A stretch of DNA of 64,000 nucleotides from Ophiosphaerella korrae (lineage: Eukaryota > Ascomycota > Dothideomycetes > Pleosporales > Phaeosphaeriaceae), in the NCBI GenBank assembly GCA_028456385.1, contig JALNQF010000230.1, positions 1 through 64,000 on the forward strand, written 5' to 3'. A model generated the notes under the pieces. That model worked only from the letters and a program-made list of their open reading frames with translations. It did no database searches and had not been told where the DNA came from. The position numbers and the translations under genes were made by a program. Shown here in pieces: positions 32,001 to 45,791 of this stretch (its first letter is position 1; each line of letters opens with the position of its first letter).

Positions 32001-32255
32001 TATACTTTATTCTACTTTACGTAATCTTATAGTTCTTTGTTCTATATTTCTAAAGTGTTAATTACTATTTTTATATCTTCCTTTTTAGAGATTAAGTTGT
32101 TTATATAGTTCTTAACATCTCTCTATACTATATCGTCTAACTTATAGCTACTTAGGGGTGCTTTACCTCCTTTCTTAGTTAAACCTTCTACTATCGTGTT
32201 AGCTAGACTGTACGCTACTTACGCTTTACTTCTCGTAATAACTAAATTAGCAAAG

Positions 32256-32685
32256 TGTAATGTAGGTAATTACTAAGGTTAACTTCCTAATACCTAGGGG
32301 TGTTAGTAGATTACAAGGTAATAGTAAAGGCTTATATTATAATCTACAATAACTTGTAAATAGTAAAAGATGTTTCGCAACTTTCTTGTACTAGCGTTCT
32401 ATAGTTAATAGATTAAATTACTAATACTATCCTAATAATACGTATCCTACTAACTATATACTTATCGTAATCTATAATCTATAGTTACTAAGACTAATAG
32501 ATTTTAGATTATCCTAATCTATAATCTATTAATACTAAGAGTCTATAGATTATAGATTAGCCTAGGTGTCCTAGTTATGTGTAGTTTCCTATTTAAGGTT
32601 GTTACCCCGCTCGTCCTATACTTTGTTAGCGCCTAGATCGGGACTAATTAGTTCTATCTCGATTTCTTCTATTACACCTATAACA
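32256..32685 (-). repeat. E3 5' LTR
   Basis: 430 bp, starting TGTAATGTAGGTAATTACTA and ending CACCTATAACA. Confidence 0.85.
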
Positions 32686-32690
32686 GAAAT

Positions 32691-33281
32691 ATAAATTCTA
32701 TAGAAAAGAAATAGCCTTCTTTAGATTTATTATAGAACTAGGAAAAATACAAATTAACTTAAGTAAGATTAAAGCAATTTAAGAATAGCTAATACTTAGA
32801 AATCTATAAGAAGTATAATAGTTCTATAGATTAGTAAACTTCTATAAGAAACTAATAATAAGATAGTCTAAACTTATAAAACTATTAATAAAACTTATAA
32901 AGAAAGATACACTATTTAAATAGATTAAATAGAGGTTTATAGAGAACCTAGTTATTAGAATATATAACTTAGATCTACTAGTAATAGTAAAGATAAATAC
33001 GTTAAACTTAGTCTATAGAATAATACTAATATAAGAATACTTAGTTAAATACTTTTCTTAGAAAATAAAGCTAGTAGAGCTTAATTATCTAATCTTTAAT
33101 AAAGAGATACTAGTAATCTATAAAGTATTTAAGTAATAGAGAGTATACTTATAAAGAGTATAGTATTAAATACAAGTTTATATAAACTATAGGAATCTTA
33201 TAAGATTTATAATAAATAAAAACTTATTATAATACTATATAAGATAGTAGGAATACTTATTAATATTTAACCTTAAAATTA
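32691..33281 (+). pseudogene. E2 RT/RNase H relic (continuation after E3)
   Basis: This continues the RT thumb and RNase H region: FYRLVNFYKKLI, FI-ENLVIRIYNL, LLVIVKINTLNLVYRI (about 32,815-33,030) and EYLVKYFS (about 33,035-33,060). Stops from RIP are frequent. It ends abruptly at the MITE at 33,282. Confidence 0.7.
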
Positions 33282-33483
33282 TTATAAGATAGTTATCCTT
33301 TATATCTATTATTATTATACTAATATTAGTAAGTTTATAACTTACTAATATTTAACTACCTTTCTACTTTTAGTTAGTACTTAGTAAGCTATTAGGTATA
33401 TATACTTAGTACTTACTTAGATAGCTTTATCTACTATTTACTCTTTTTAGTTAATTCTTAAAACTACTTTATTAAGTTATCTT
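33282..33483 (+). mobile_element. MITE copy 2 (left part; split by E4)
   Basis: It starts TTATAAGATAGTTATCC, a RIP-altered form of TTGTAAGGGAGTTATCC, and follows copy 3 (55,269-55,569) through the GTTAGTAAGTTT repeat, the CTAGGTATATATAC region and the TTAAGTTATCTT end. There it is cut by the E4 LTR. The missing right end should lie beyond E4, outside the window. Only about two repeat units are present. Confidence 0.65.
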
Positions 33484-33952
33484 TATAATAAGTTACTTGT
33501 TATTAACTATAGGTAACCTCTTAGAGAGAGGTATAGTAAATTAGAAGTTAATAATAAAAGCACGTGTTGTAATTAGAAAATAGGCTTTAAGAATAATAAG
33601 ATAATTTCTAATAAGTAATATTAAGGTATTATTACTCTTAGTTAAAAATTAGATTACTAATAATATCTTAATAATGTACACTCCTATTAACTATATACTT
33701 CTACTAATCTATTATACGTCTTTATAGATTACTTTAATCTATTATACGTAATTATATATTATACTAATCTATTATACGTTATTATAGATTACCTTAATCT
33801 ATTTTACGTAATTTTAGATTACTTTATATTACGTATCTAGGTTGTAGATTATTTTCTAATCTAAGTTATTACTCTACTTATCTTATACTTTGTTAGTACT
33901 TAAGTTAAGACTAATTAGTTCTATTTTAATTTCTCTTGTTACTTCTATAATC
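33484..33952 (-). repeat. E4 3' LTR
   Basis: 469 bp, starting TATAATAAGTTACTTGTTAT (RIP-altered TGTAATAGG). It has the subtype C centre with repeated AATCTATTATACGT/ATAGATTAC units. Confidence 0.75.
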
Positions 33953-36259
33953 CTATTCCCTTATCTAAGTAGGTTTTTATTTTCTTACCCTAGAGCTAAA
34001 GTTATTAATATAGTTTCTTTATTAATATTAAGTTCTTTATCTTCTCTCTTAATACCTACTACTAAGTCTACTTATTATTATCTTTAATTACCTAATCGCG
34101 TATTACTTTATAGTATTAAGATATTTCCTTATTCTTGTTATAAGTCTTCTAATCTTTTACTAGTCTACTTTTCTTTAAAGTATAGTAAGGCTTATAAAGT
34201 ATATATTTATACTAATACTTATTTATCTTATAACTTATTAGGTGTATCTCTAGTAGAATATAAGTTAAGGATACTAATTTACTTATCTATACTTATTTAT
34301 AATAGGGAGAGCTATTAACTACGCTTAAGAAAAACTATTATTATAGATTATAGAGGCTAAAAAGGAACGTAACTAGATTCTAAGTATATAAGTAAAAAAT
34401 TATACTTATTTAGTTTATCTTTATAAGATAAAGGACTTAAATAATAAAAAGTCTACTACGTAGGCTATTCTAATAGAGTCTAAGCTAGACTTTAAGTCTA
34501 TAGTAGAGGCTACTTAGGCTCTTACTATATTAGGCGCGTCTAACACTTCTCTACCTATTACTATTAGTGTAGGTCTTCTCTATTTACTACTAGATATTCT
34601 AGAGGATTTTAATTTTAGAACTCTTCTAGTTTCTTAGAGTAACTAAGATTATCTTCTAGTTCTTATATATCTTCCTATAGTTATCTTTTCTTATTTATAC
34701 CTATCTACTTTACTAAGTAGTAGTATTTTCTATTATAGAAATAGTACTATAAGATTTTTTTAACTTCTTATTCTTTTTATTTCTTATACGTATCTACTTT
34801 GTATACTAGTAGTTCTACTTCTTGTAGTACCTTTTCTAGTAGTACTACGTTAAATATTAGGTATATCTTTATCTTATCTAGTAGTCTTAGTTTATATATA
34901 ACTAGTATAACTTTCTTCTTAATCTTATATAGTCTTATCTTAACGTAATCTAGTTTTAAACTTAGTTATTTACTGTTAATATTTTTTTATACTAACTATA
35001 CTTTTTCTCTCTTTTTAAATTATAGTCTTTCTTTATATTTTTTAATTTAGGACTTTACTATTTAATCTTATAAGAATTCTTTATCCTATTATAGTTAGTC
35101 GTGTATATTTTTTAATCTATTAGTAAAGTTTTCTCTTCTTAGAGACTAAAATACTTTAAATCTTAGTATTTAGTATATATTAGAATTAAATCTATAGTTT
35201 ATAAAGAAAAGTAATACTTTTATTACTATATTCTTTACGCTATTATATACTAACTATACTATAGGTAATAACTATACCTAATTGTTCTAGTTATAGTTAA
35301 GGTAGTATTTTAAGTACTATTCTACTATTTAGTTTATTTGTTCTAATTAGCTATCTATCTAGAGGTAGTACGCTGTTAACATTTAATATTTAATTCCTAA
35401 TAATACTCTTATTATTCTATATAGTTTTAATATAAATCTTATATCTTTATCTAAAATAATTTTATCTAGAATAATACGTTAGCTAATTATAGTTCCTAGA
35501 ACCTAGTATATAGTAACCTCTATCCTACTTTTCTCTTTATATAGGCTAAAGTATAAGTACTTTATAAGCTTATTTACTATAGTTAGGATTCTATTATATT
35601 TAACTCCTAATATTAGGTCTCTTAACTTAGGTAACTTTGTAATAAAATCTATTATAATAACTCTCTAGAGTTATTCTAGTTTCTTAACTAGTTGTAATTT
35701 TATATATAGTACGTATCTATTATATTTATTTCTATAATATTCTATATAGTCTTATAGTACTTCTATTACTAGTTATCTTACTTTTAGAATATAGTAGTCT
35801 TATAGTAGTCTATCTAGTATTTTATTAGTACTTTAGTATCTATATACTAGTAGTTTATAAAATTATTATATAAACTCTTTCTATATTTTTCTTAGAAGAT
35901 ATATTCTCCTATATACTCTTGCGAATCCTTCTTAAATCTTAAGTTTCTCTATTTCTTTAGAGGCCTTTTCTATCTCTTTCTAAATCTATTTATCTAGCTT
36001 ACTACACTTTCTTTTAAGTATTACGGCTATTTTAGGTATATTTAGAACTAAATATCTTTCTTTATTCTTAACTAAAACTATACTAGTAGTATTTACCTCT
36101 TCTTATAAGTCTAGTCTTCTACTTAAGGCTTTTATAAATTAGTTGTCTTTACCTTTAGTATATATAATCTTAAAGTTAAATATTAACAAGTATTCTTACT
36201 ATATTATATAGTACTATAATAAATCTCTATTTGTTATAAATCTTATAAGATTTCTATAG

Positions 36260-36685
36260 TGTTATAGGCGTAACAAAAGGAATTAAGATAGAACTAATTA
36301 ATCCTAACTTAGGTAATAACGAAGTATAAGATAAGTAGGGTAACAACCTTAATTAAGAAACTACTTACAACTAGGACACGTAGTAGTAATCTGTAATTAC
36401 GTGCGAATAGATTAGGGTAATCTATAGTTACGTGTAAATAGATTAGAGTAATCTATAGTGTCGGACAAATAGATTACTATAAGTATATAGATAATAGAAT
36501 ATCTATTATTAGGATAGTATTAGCAATCTAATCTCTAACCTAGAACGCTAATATTTAATATTGTACACACAAATTAACTATTATTTATAGTTATTACTAA
36601 TTATAATATAAACTTTTGTTATTACCTCCTAATCTACTAATACTAGAAAAGTTATTAGGAAGTTAACCCTAGTAACCCTATTATA
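36260..36685 (+). repeat. Solo LTR in E4, TSD TATAG
   Basis: 426 bp, TGTTATAGGCGTAACAAAAG to CCCTATTATA. It is flanked by TATAG at 36,255-36,259 and 36,686-36,690. E4 sequence continues uninterrupted on both sides. Confidence 0.88.
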
Positions 36686-37906
36686 TATAGTCTATATAGA
36701 CCTTTATTTAATATTTTACTTTTTATAAGTATACTCTCTATTATTTAAATACTTTATAGATTACTAGAATTTCTTTATTATAAATTAGGTAGTTAAGCTC
36801 TACTAGCTTTATTTTCTTAGAAAAGTATTTAACTAGGTGTTCTTACTTTATAGCTTAGTCTTTTTATATTAGTACTATTCTATAGACTAAGTTTAATATA
36901 TCTATTTTTACTATTACTAGTTGTTCTAGGTTATATATTCTAATAACTAGGTTTTCTATAAATCTCTATTTAATCTAATTAAATACTTTGTCGTATTCCT
37001 AAGTCTATTTAAATAGTATCTCTTTCTTTATAAGTTTTATTAATAGCTCTATTAACTTAGACTATCTTACTATTAACTTTCTATAAAAGTTTACTAGCCT
37101 ATAAAATTACTATATCTCTTATAAGTTTTTTAGTATTAGCTATTCCTAGATTACTTTAATCTTGTAAGAGTTAATATATATTTTTCTTAATTTAATAATA
37201 TATCTAAAGAAGTCTATTTCTTTAGTATAGAACTTGTATTTCCTTATCTTAAAGAATAATTTATTTTTTACTAGCTTTTCTAGTACTTTATATACGTATT
37301 ATACGTGTTCTTTCTCTTTTTCTAAGAATATAAGGATATTATCTAGGTATATAAATATAAATACGTCTAGGTACTCTTTTAGAACTATATTAATTTATTC
37401 TTAAAATACTACTAGTATATTTATTAAGCTAAAAGGTATAACTATATATTTAAATAGTCTATATTACGTTCTAAATACTATTTTCTATTTATTACCTTTC
37501 TTAATCCTAATCTAATAGTAAGCGTTCTAGATATCTAGTTTTATAAAGATTTAAGCCTTTTATAGCCTATCTTATATCTTGTCTATACGTAGAAAAGGGT
37601 ATTAGTTTTTATCTATAATTACGTTTATTTTCTTAAAGTCTACGTAAAGTTATTTATCTTTTATCTCTTTCTTATCTACGAATATAAGTTTTTATACTAC
37701 TAAAGATTAAGATTCTTATATCTCTCTTTTTCTTATTGTATTTTTAATAAATACTTACTTAATCTTAGATTCTTCTTTAGTTTTTTAATAAACTAGGCTC
37801 TATCCTACGTTCTTTCTTTCTTCTAGGTCTATTACTAAGTCCTATAGCTAATATTCTAGAAGATAGTTGTCTAGTTTAGTAAGTTACTTTTCCTATTTCT
37901 TATATT

Positions 37907-38366
37907 TGTTACGCGTGTAATAAGAGAAATCGAGATAGAACTAATTAGTCCTAACTTAGATACTAACAAAGCATAGGACGAGCAGAGTAACAACTTTAAT
38001 TAGGAAACTACTTATAATTAGGATACGTAGTAGTAATCTATAATTATATACGATAGATTAGAAGTAATCTATAATAACGTATAATAGATTAAGGCAATCT
38101 ATAATTACGTATAATAAGATTAAGAAGTAATCTATAATGTTATACAAATAGATTAGTATAAGTAAATAGTTAATAATAGTACGTATTGTTAGGATAGTAT
38201 TAGTAATCTAATCTCTAACCTAGAACGCTAATACTTAATATTGCATACACAAATTAACTATTGTTTATAGTTATTACTAATTAAAAATATAAACTTTTAT
38301 TATTAGCTTCTAATCTACTAATAGCTTAGAGGTTACTAGTAGTTAATAACTAGAGACCCTATTACA
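37907..38366 (+). repeat. E5 5' LTR
   Basis: 460 bp, TGTTACGCGTGTAATAAGAG to CCCTATTACA. It has the subtype C centre. Confidence 0.8.
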
Positions 38367-38756
38367 CTTTACTAATTTAGTTATTAGAAGAAGTAAAGTG
38401 TAAGTAGCGTATAGTCTAGCTAATACAATAGTAGAAAGTTTAACTAAAAAAGGAGTTAAGGCACCTTTAAGTAGCTATAAATTAGATAATACTACGTAGA
38501 AAGTAAGTAAAGACTACCTAAACGACCTAATTTCTAAAAAAGTAGATATAAAGATAGTAATTAACGCCCTAGAAATATAGAATAAAGAACTCTAAAACTA
38601 TATAAAGTAAAATAAAGTATAAATTAAAGCTATTATAGAAGGATAGAACTAGATAGAATAAATTACCTAAAGACTAGAAATAAGTATAATAAAGAAACTA
38701 CTAAAAATACTAGTACTAAAAAAGTTTAATAGAATAAGGGAGAAACTAAGACCTTT
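38367..38756 (+). pseudogene. E5 gag relic, first part
   Basis: The 5' gag is readable as GVKAPLSSYKLDN, DYLNDLIS and LKILVLKKFNRI with stops. It is collinear with E2 at 22,000-22,400 and interrupted by E6. Confidence 0.65.
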
Positions 38757-38761
38757 TATAG

Positions 38762-39203
38762 TGTAATAGGTGTTACTAGAGTCGACTTCCTAATACCTAA
38801 TTAGGAGTTAGTAGATTAAGAGATAATAACAAAAGTTTATATTAGGATCTATAATAACTATAAACAATAGAAGATGTTTTACAACTGTTTTGTATTAGCG
38901 TTCTGTAGTTAAAGAATTAGATTACTAATACTATCTTAATAATACGCATTACTACTAACTATATACTTATACTTTTTAGCTAGCTTTATACTTTGTGTTT
39001 ACTAAGATCGCGAATTGCGAATTTATTACGTGTACGAATTCGTGCTTCGTGTTTACTAAGATTGTAAATCGCGAATTTATTACCTATCCCTATTATAGTT
39101 AGCTTCCTAGTTAAGTTTATTACCTTATAGGTTGTATGTGTTATTATTATCTATAGTAGGGCTAATTAGTTTAAATTAGCTTTCCCTTGTTACTACTATA
39201 ACA
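38762..39203 (-). repeat. E6 3' LTR
   Basis: 442 bp, with the subtype B centre (two copies of CGTGTTTACTAAGAT followed by GCGAATTTATTACG). Confidence 0.85.
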
Positions 39204-42200
39204 CTATTCTCCTCTCTAGGTAGGTTCTTATTTCTCTGCCCTAGGCCTAAGGTTATTAGTTTAGTTTCTTCGTTTATCTCTAGTTCTTTATTATTCTCTA
39301 TATCTTTACGTTCTAATTGTAATAAACTTCTTCTTGTTGCTCGTGTTACTTGTAATAGGGTTAAAATATTTCCTTGCTCCTGTTATACTTAGCTAAAACT
39401 TACGTACCTTATATCTTTAAAGGATAGCAAATACTATAACAAGTATATTCTAGCTAATATTTAATATAAGTGCACGCTATCTAGCGTTTCTTTTATAGAG
39501 TATAAGTGTTTAATTTCTATATAGTCTCTTCTTACTAAGTTGTATAGGGTAAGCTATTAACTAGGCTTAAGAGATACTATTATTATAGCTCGTAGTAGCT
39601 AAGGCTAAGCGTAAGCTAACTCTTTGTAAGCTAGTAGATCTTTATTCTTATATTAAGCGTCTTCGTAAGATAAAAGCTTATAATAACGCTAAATTGTCTA
39701 AATAGTCTCGTGCCTTAGAGGCTAAGATAGACCTCGAAGATATAGTTTAGGCTACTCTAGCTCTTGTCGTATTAGACGTTCCTAACGCCTCTCTATCTAG
39801 TAGTAGTATTGTTAGTTTTCTTAATTTACCGCAAGGCGCTCTAGAAGGTTTTAATTTTAGAAGTCCTCTAGTTTCTTAGGGTAGTTAAGGTTATCTTCTA
39901 GTTCCTATGTTTTCTCCTATAGTTGTCCTTTTTTATCTATACCTATCTATTCTACTAGGTAGTAGTTCTTGCTATTATAGAACTAGTATTATAGGATTTC
40001 TTTAACTTCTTATTCTTCTTATTTTCTATACGTGTCTACTTCGTATACTAGTAGTTCTACCTCTTATAATGCTTGTTCTAGTAGAGCTACGTAGAATATT
40101 AGGTATATCTTTATCTTGTTTAGTAGCTTTAGTCTAAATATAACTAGTAAGATTTTCTTCTTAATTTTGTATAGTCCTATCTTAACGTAGTCTAGTTTTA
40201 AACTAGGTTGTTTGCTCTTAATATTCTTCCTAACTAACTATACTTTTTCTCCCTCTTTAAATTAAGGTCTCTATTTATACTTCTTATTGTAGTATTTTAC
40301 TATCTAATTATATAGGAACTCTACGTCCTATCTTAGTTAATTATATATATCTCTTAGCCTATTAGCAAAGTTCTCTCCTCTTAGGGACTAAAATATTTTA
40401 GTTCTTAGTATTCTATATACGCTAGGTTTAAATCTATAGTTCGCGAAAAAAAGTAATACTCTTATTACTATATTCTTTGCGCTATTATATACTAACTATA
40501 CTATAGGTAGTAGCTATACCTAGTTATTTTAGTTGTAGTTAAGGTAGCATCTTAGATACTGTTCTACTATCTAATTTATTCGTTCTAATTATCTATCTAT
40601 CTATAGGTAATATGCTATAGACATTACGTACTTAATTCTTAATTGCGCTATTATTGTTTCTTATAGTTTTAATATAAATCTTATATCTCTATCTATAATA
40701 ATCTTGTCTAGTAGTCTATATTAACTAATTATAGTTCCTAGAACCTAGTATATAGTAACCTCTATCCTACTTCTCTCTTTATATAGTCTAAAGTATGTGT
40801 ACTTTATAAATTTATCTACTATTATTAGGATTCCGTTATATTTAACTCCTAATATTAGGTCCTTAGACTTTAGCAACTTTGTAATAAAGTCTATCGTAAT
40901 AACTCTCTATAGTCGTTCTAGTACTTCTACTAGTTATAACATCCTATATAGTATATATCTATTGTACTTGTTCCTCTAGTATTCTATATAGTCTTGTAGT
41001 ACTTCTATTACTAGTTGTCTTACTTTTAGAATATAATAATCTTGTAGTAACCTATTAAGGGTTTTATTAATCTCTTAGTATCTATATACTAGTAGTTTGT
41101 AAAACTATCGTATAAATTCTCTTTAGATTTTCTTTAGGATATACGTTCTTCTATATACTTATGCGAGTCCTTTATAGATCTCTAGTTTGTCTATTTCTTT
41201 AGATACTTCTTATGTTATTTTCTAAATCTATTCGTCTAGCTCGCTACTCTTTCTTTTAAGTGTTGCGGCTATTTTAGGTGTATTTAGGACTAAGTGTCCT
41301 TCCTTGTTTTTAACTAGAACTATACTAGTAGCGTTTACCTCTTCTTGTAAGTCTAGTCTTCTACTAAAGGCGTTTACAAATTAGTTATCTTTACCCTTTA
41401 TATATATAATTTCTAGGTTAAACGTTAACAAGTATTCCTACTATCTCGTGTAGCGTTGCGACAATTCCTTATTTGTTATAAATCTTATAAGATTCTTATA
41501 GTCTATATAGACCTTTATCTAGTGTCTTACTCTTTACAAGTATACTCTCTATTGTTTAAATACTTTGTAGATTACTAGTATCTCTTTGTTATAGATTAGG
41601 TAGTTAAGTTCTACTATCTTTATTTTCTTAGAGAAGTATTTAACTAAGTATTCCTTTTTAGTCTCTAAGTCTTCTTGTATTAGTACTATTCTATAGACTA
41701 AATTAGATACGTCTATTTTTACTATTACTAGTAGGTCTAGGTTATATATTCTAATAACTAGGTTTTCTATAAACTTCTTTTTAATCTTATTAAATACTTT
41801 ATTGTATTCTTTTATCTATTTAAACAGCGTGTCCTTTTTTATAAGTCTTGTTATTAGTTTTATATCTTTAGACTATCTTACTATTAACTTTCTATAAAAG
41901 TTAGCTAGCCTATAAAATTATTATACTTCCTTTAAGTTTTTTAGTATTAGCTATTTGTTAATTAATCTAATCTTTCTTAGGTTAATTTTGATTTTTCCTA
42001 GTTTGATAATAAATCTAAGGAAATCTATTTCCTTTGTATAGAATTCGCATTTTCTTATTTTAAGAAATAGTTTATTTTCTACTAATATCTTTAGTACTTT
42101 ATACACGTGTTGTACGTGTTCCTCCTCTATTTCTAAGAATATAAGGATATTATCTAAGTATACAAATATAAATATATCTAAGTACTCTCTTAGTACTATA

Positions 42201-45200
42201 TTAATCCTTTCTTAGAATACTACTAGTGCATTTATTAAGCTAAACAGTATAACTAAGTATTTATATAGTCTATACTATATTCTAAACGCTGTTTTCTATT
42301 TATTGCCTTCTTTAATTCTAATCTAATAGTAGGCGTTTTAGATATCTAGCTTTGTAAAGATCTTTACTTTTCGTAGTCTATCTTGTATTCTATCTATTTG
42401 TAGTAGTAAGTATTAGTTCTTGTTTATAATTGCGTTAGTTTTTCTAAAATCTACGTAGGGCCTTTTGTTATTTATTCCCTTTTTGTCTACAAATATAAGT
42501 CTATATACTACTAAGGATTTAGATTCTCTTATCTATCCTTTTTTTATTATAGTCTAAATAAACGCTCGTTTAATCTTAGATTCTTCTTCTGTTTTTTAGT
42601 AGACTAGGCTCTATCCTAAGTTTCTTCCTTCTTCTAGTTCTATTGCTAAGTCCTATAGTCAATATTCTAGAAAGTAGTCTTCTAGCTCTATAAGCTATTC
42701 TTCCTATTTCTTATATTCTTCTAGGAATTCTCCTTTGTAAGTACTTATATTAGCTTTTAGCGTATTAGTTTTACTATAACTAATTTTCCCTATTCTCTAA
42801 TTAATGTGTAGGTTAGTTATCTATAACTATAGTATACCTAATATTATATCTTGCTCGTTATTAATTGTTGTTATATCTATAACTATGTTTTTAATCGTTA
42901 TCCCTTCTAATTCAAACGTAGAGGGGACTGTCTTAAACCTAATAGGTTCTTAGAATAGTTTTCCTTTAATCGTACTTAGTTGTTAAGGGTATTTCTTTGT
43001 TATATACTTTATTCCTTATATTTCTACAAACTTCTTTAATATAAAGTTCCTTGTAGCTCTACTATTAATTATTAGTTATACTTTCTTCTCTTAGTATATA
43101 CCTATTTTTGTAATGTGTAAGCCTCTTATACCTTCTAACTATTCTTGTTTAGGCTCTTTTGTAAACTATCTATCCTTTTAAGGCTATAGCCCTACCTTAA
43201 GCTTATATTCTTTATATCTTAGACATTTGTCGTATATATATTTGTACTATAGTCCTCCTTAGATGTATTTCTTTAATAGTTTTAGGCTAGGTCTTACTAC
43301 TACGTATCTGTCTTCTAGGATTATTTCCTATCCTTAGATATCTTCTACTAGGATTACTCTTATATAGTCGTAGCCTTTTCTTCTTGTAAGCTATATACTA
43401 TTATTTACTTTAGGGTTCCTATATATAATACAATTCTTATCTAAGTATAATATCTATAATACTTTAAAGTATGCTAGATGCTTTAGATTTGTTATCTTGT
43501 TATCCCCTTCCTAGTACTTATCTTTACTAGGTACGTCTATTATTAGGATATAGTACACTACTAGTACTCTTAGTGTGTAGGCTTTGTTAATCTATTGCGT
43601 TTTTCTTACAAGGTACTACTACTCTCTTTATATAGGTATTCTTCCTACTACAACTATATATTACTTTATCTATTCTTAAAATAGCGTAAACTTTATTTCT
43701 TTAGGATTGCGTTCTTTCTAGTCTTCGTACGCTTCCTCTATACTTATAACTAGTAAGTATTTCTAAACAAACTTCTATTCTTTGTTACGTTCCTTTATAT
43801 CTAATATTGTGTAGCTATTATAGCTATATATTATTAGCTAGGCGTACTCTATACCTCTTATACTAACTTGTTTCTTACTTTCTCGTAGTCCTTTAGAGGA
43901 AGCTGTAGTAGTCTCTTTATCTAGTGCTAGTCCTTTAGCCTAGATTAATAGTACTAGGGGCTCTTCCCCTTCTAAGTCTTCTATTAGTAGGTCTATTACT
44001 TAGGCTATTTCTTCTAGCTAAGCTTTTATTCTTTCTTTTATTACTACTACTCTATATCTCTATTATAGGAAGTATCTTACTCCTTACTTACTAGAAAAGT
44101 ATATATAGTAGTTATCTTTATAATAAAAGGTCTAATAGAGTATTATATATTATATTTCTTTGCTCCTAGCTACTTTCTCTTAAGGTTTAGCCTATGCTTG
44201 TAGTACTTCCTTCTTCTTCTTAGTTGTTTTTAACTAAGTTTCTTTCTTTAGGTCCTTACTCTTGTAGTCTTTTATAAAGTGTCCTAGTTTCCTACATTTA
44301 TAATATACTATATCCTATTTCTTCTTTAACTAGTAGTCTTTCGCGTAGTAGCCTTTTTTACTATAGTTAAAGTACGTAAAGTCTTTATTCTTCTTCTTCT
44401 TCTTGTCCTTGTTAGCGTTAAAGATTATAGGGTCTCTAGTATCCTAATTTCTATTTTAGGTACTATACTTGTTCTTCTTCTATTCCTAAAGATTATTGTT
44501 AATTTGTATTACCTATTACTTTAGGGCTTCTAGTGTCCTTGGTTTCTCTATATAGATTATTTCGTATTAAATCTTAGAGTTTAGTCCTTATTTAAATTAT
44601 AACATTAATATAGACTTGTTCTATTCTATGTTTTAGGATAGTTATTTAAATTATAATACGTACTTAAGAACACTCTAGTTCTATGTAAGCTTCTCTAGCT
44701 ATTCTTTAGCTTATCGTGTAACGTCTGTGTCTCTAAATACTACTCTTATTCGTTTAGTAAAGTATTCGTAACTTCTAAAGATAGCTCTTATCTCGTCCTT
44801 CTAGGTTATTAGAGAGTGTGTCGTGTAGTCTGTCTAGTATAGTTCGTACTATCTTATTACGTCTTCCTCGAGGTATAGCCTAATATATATTACCTTCTTT
44901 TCTTCTGTGTTGAAGTGTAGTGCTTGTATATCTATCTAGAGTTAAGCTAAGACAATAAAGGGTCTTAGTTTCTCCCTTGTCTTATTAAACTTCTTAAGGA
45001 CGGGTATCTTAGGTAGTTTCTTAGTCGCACTTATTACTAGACGTTGTGTAATTAGTTCTATCTAATTCTAGCCTTTAATAATTACTTTAATCTATACTTT
45101 ATTCTATTTCGCGTAGTCCTATAGTTCCTTATTCTACGTTTCTAAGGCGTCGATTACTATCTTTATGTCTTCCTTGTCTAAGATTAAGTTGTTAATTTAG

Positions 45201-45344
45201 TCCTTAATTGTTTCCTATATAGTACTATTAGACTTATAACTACTCCTAGGGGCTTTGCTTATTTTAGTTAAACTTTCTACTATCGTGTTAGCTAGACTAT
45301 GCGTTACTTACGCTTTGCTTCTTGCAATAACTAAATTAGCAAGG

Positions 45345-45786
45345 TGTAACAGGTGTTACTAGGGTCGACTTCCTAATACCTAATTAGGGGTTAGTAGATT
45401 AAGAGATAATAACAAAAGTTTGTATTAGGATCTACAATAACTATAAACAATAGAAGATATTTTGCAACTATCTTGTATTAGCGTTCTATAGTTAAAGGAT
45501 TAGATTACTAATACTATCTTAATAATGCGTATTACTACTAACTATATACCTATACTTCTTAGCTAGCTTTGTGCTTCGTGTTTACTAAGATCGCAAATCG
45601 CGAATTTATTACGTACACGAATTCGTGCTTTGTGTTTGCTAAGATCGCGAATTGCAAATTTATCACGTGTTCCTGTTATAGTTAGCTTCCTAGTTAAGTT
45701 TGTTGCCCTACGGGTCGTATGTGTTGTTATTATCTGTGGTAGGGCTAATTGGTTTAAATTAGCTTTCCCTTGTTACTACTGTAACA
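45345..45786 (-). repeat. E6 5' LTR
   Basis: 442 bp, starting TGTAACAGGTGTTACTAGGG and ending CTACTGTAACA. It has the same subtype B centre as the left LTR. Confidence 0.85.
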
Positions 45787-45791
45787 TATAG

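Larger units (their letters stand above)
25652..32685 (-). mobile_element. E3: complete RIP-inactivated chromovirus, 7,034 bp, TSD GAAAT
   Basis: TSD GAAAT lies at 25,647-25,651 and 32,686-32,690. The 430-bp LTRs are at 25,652-26,081 and 32,256-32,685. The gene order on the minus strand is as in E1, with gag zinc-knuckle relics near 31,180-31,290. The RT catalytic box still reads YLDDI (RC of 29,051-29,065), but stops elsewhere make the copy dead. Confidence 0.88.
21565..33281 (+). mobile_element. E2: plus-strand chromovirus, interrupted, 3' end outside window
   Basis: E2 starts with an LTR (21,565-21,999) and runs sense on the plus strand through gag, protease and RT to 25,646. It is split there by E3, resumes at 32,691 in the RT/RNase H region, and stops at 33,281, where a MITE and then E4 were inserted. 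The two halves join correctly across the E3 TSD: an IRKY-like motif before E3 continues into KFY.KEIAFFRFII after it. E2 also hosts a MITE in gag and a 165-bp LTR-like insert in the protease. Integrase and 3' LTR are not in the window. Confidence 0.8.
33484..37906 (-). mobile_element. E4: minus-strand chromovirus, 3' half in window
   Basis: E4 starts with its 3' LTR (33,484-33,952), followed on the minus strand by tail, chromodomain, integrase and RT. At 37,907 E5 is inserted, so the rest (protease, gag, 5' LTR) lies beyond the window. A solo LTR (36,260-36,685) interrupts RNase H. The RT box reads YLDNI near 37,330-37,345. RIP stops occur throughout. Confidence 0.75.
38762..45786 (-). mobile_element. 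E6: complete RIP-inactivated chromovirus, 7,025 bp, TSD TATAG
   Basis: TSD TATAG lies at 38,757-38,761 and 45,787-45,791. The 442-bp LTRs are at 38,762-39,203 and 45,345-45,786. On the minus strand there are gag with knuckle relics near 44,270-44,360, RT with YLDNI near 42,146-42,160, integrase motifs such as LPIVQLVYNSA near 40,490-40,530, and a chromodomain-like stretch near 39,900-40,050 (YYLVE.IGIDKKG, ELEDN). It appears somewhat less eroded than E4 or E7. Confidence 0.88.

Noticed and set aside
33890..34087. 65-codon open frame in E4
   Set aside because: LTR/tail sequence of a dead element, AT-driven composition, not conserved as an open frame in other copies.
40797..40979. 60-codon open frame in E6
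   Set aside because: Antisense to the integrase/RNase H region of E6 and a by-product of AT-rich sequence.
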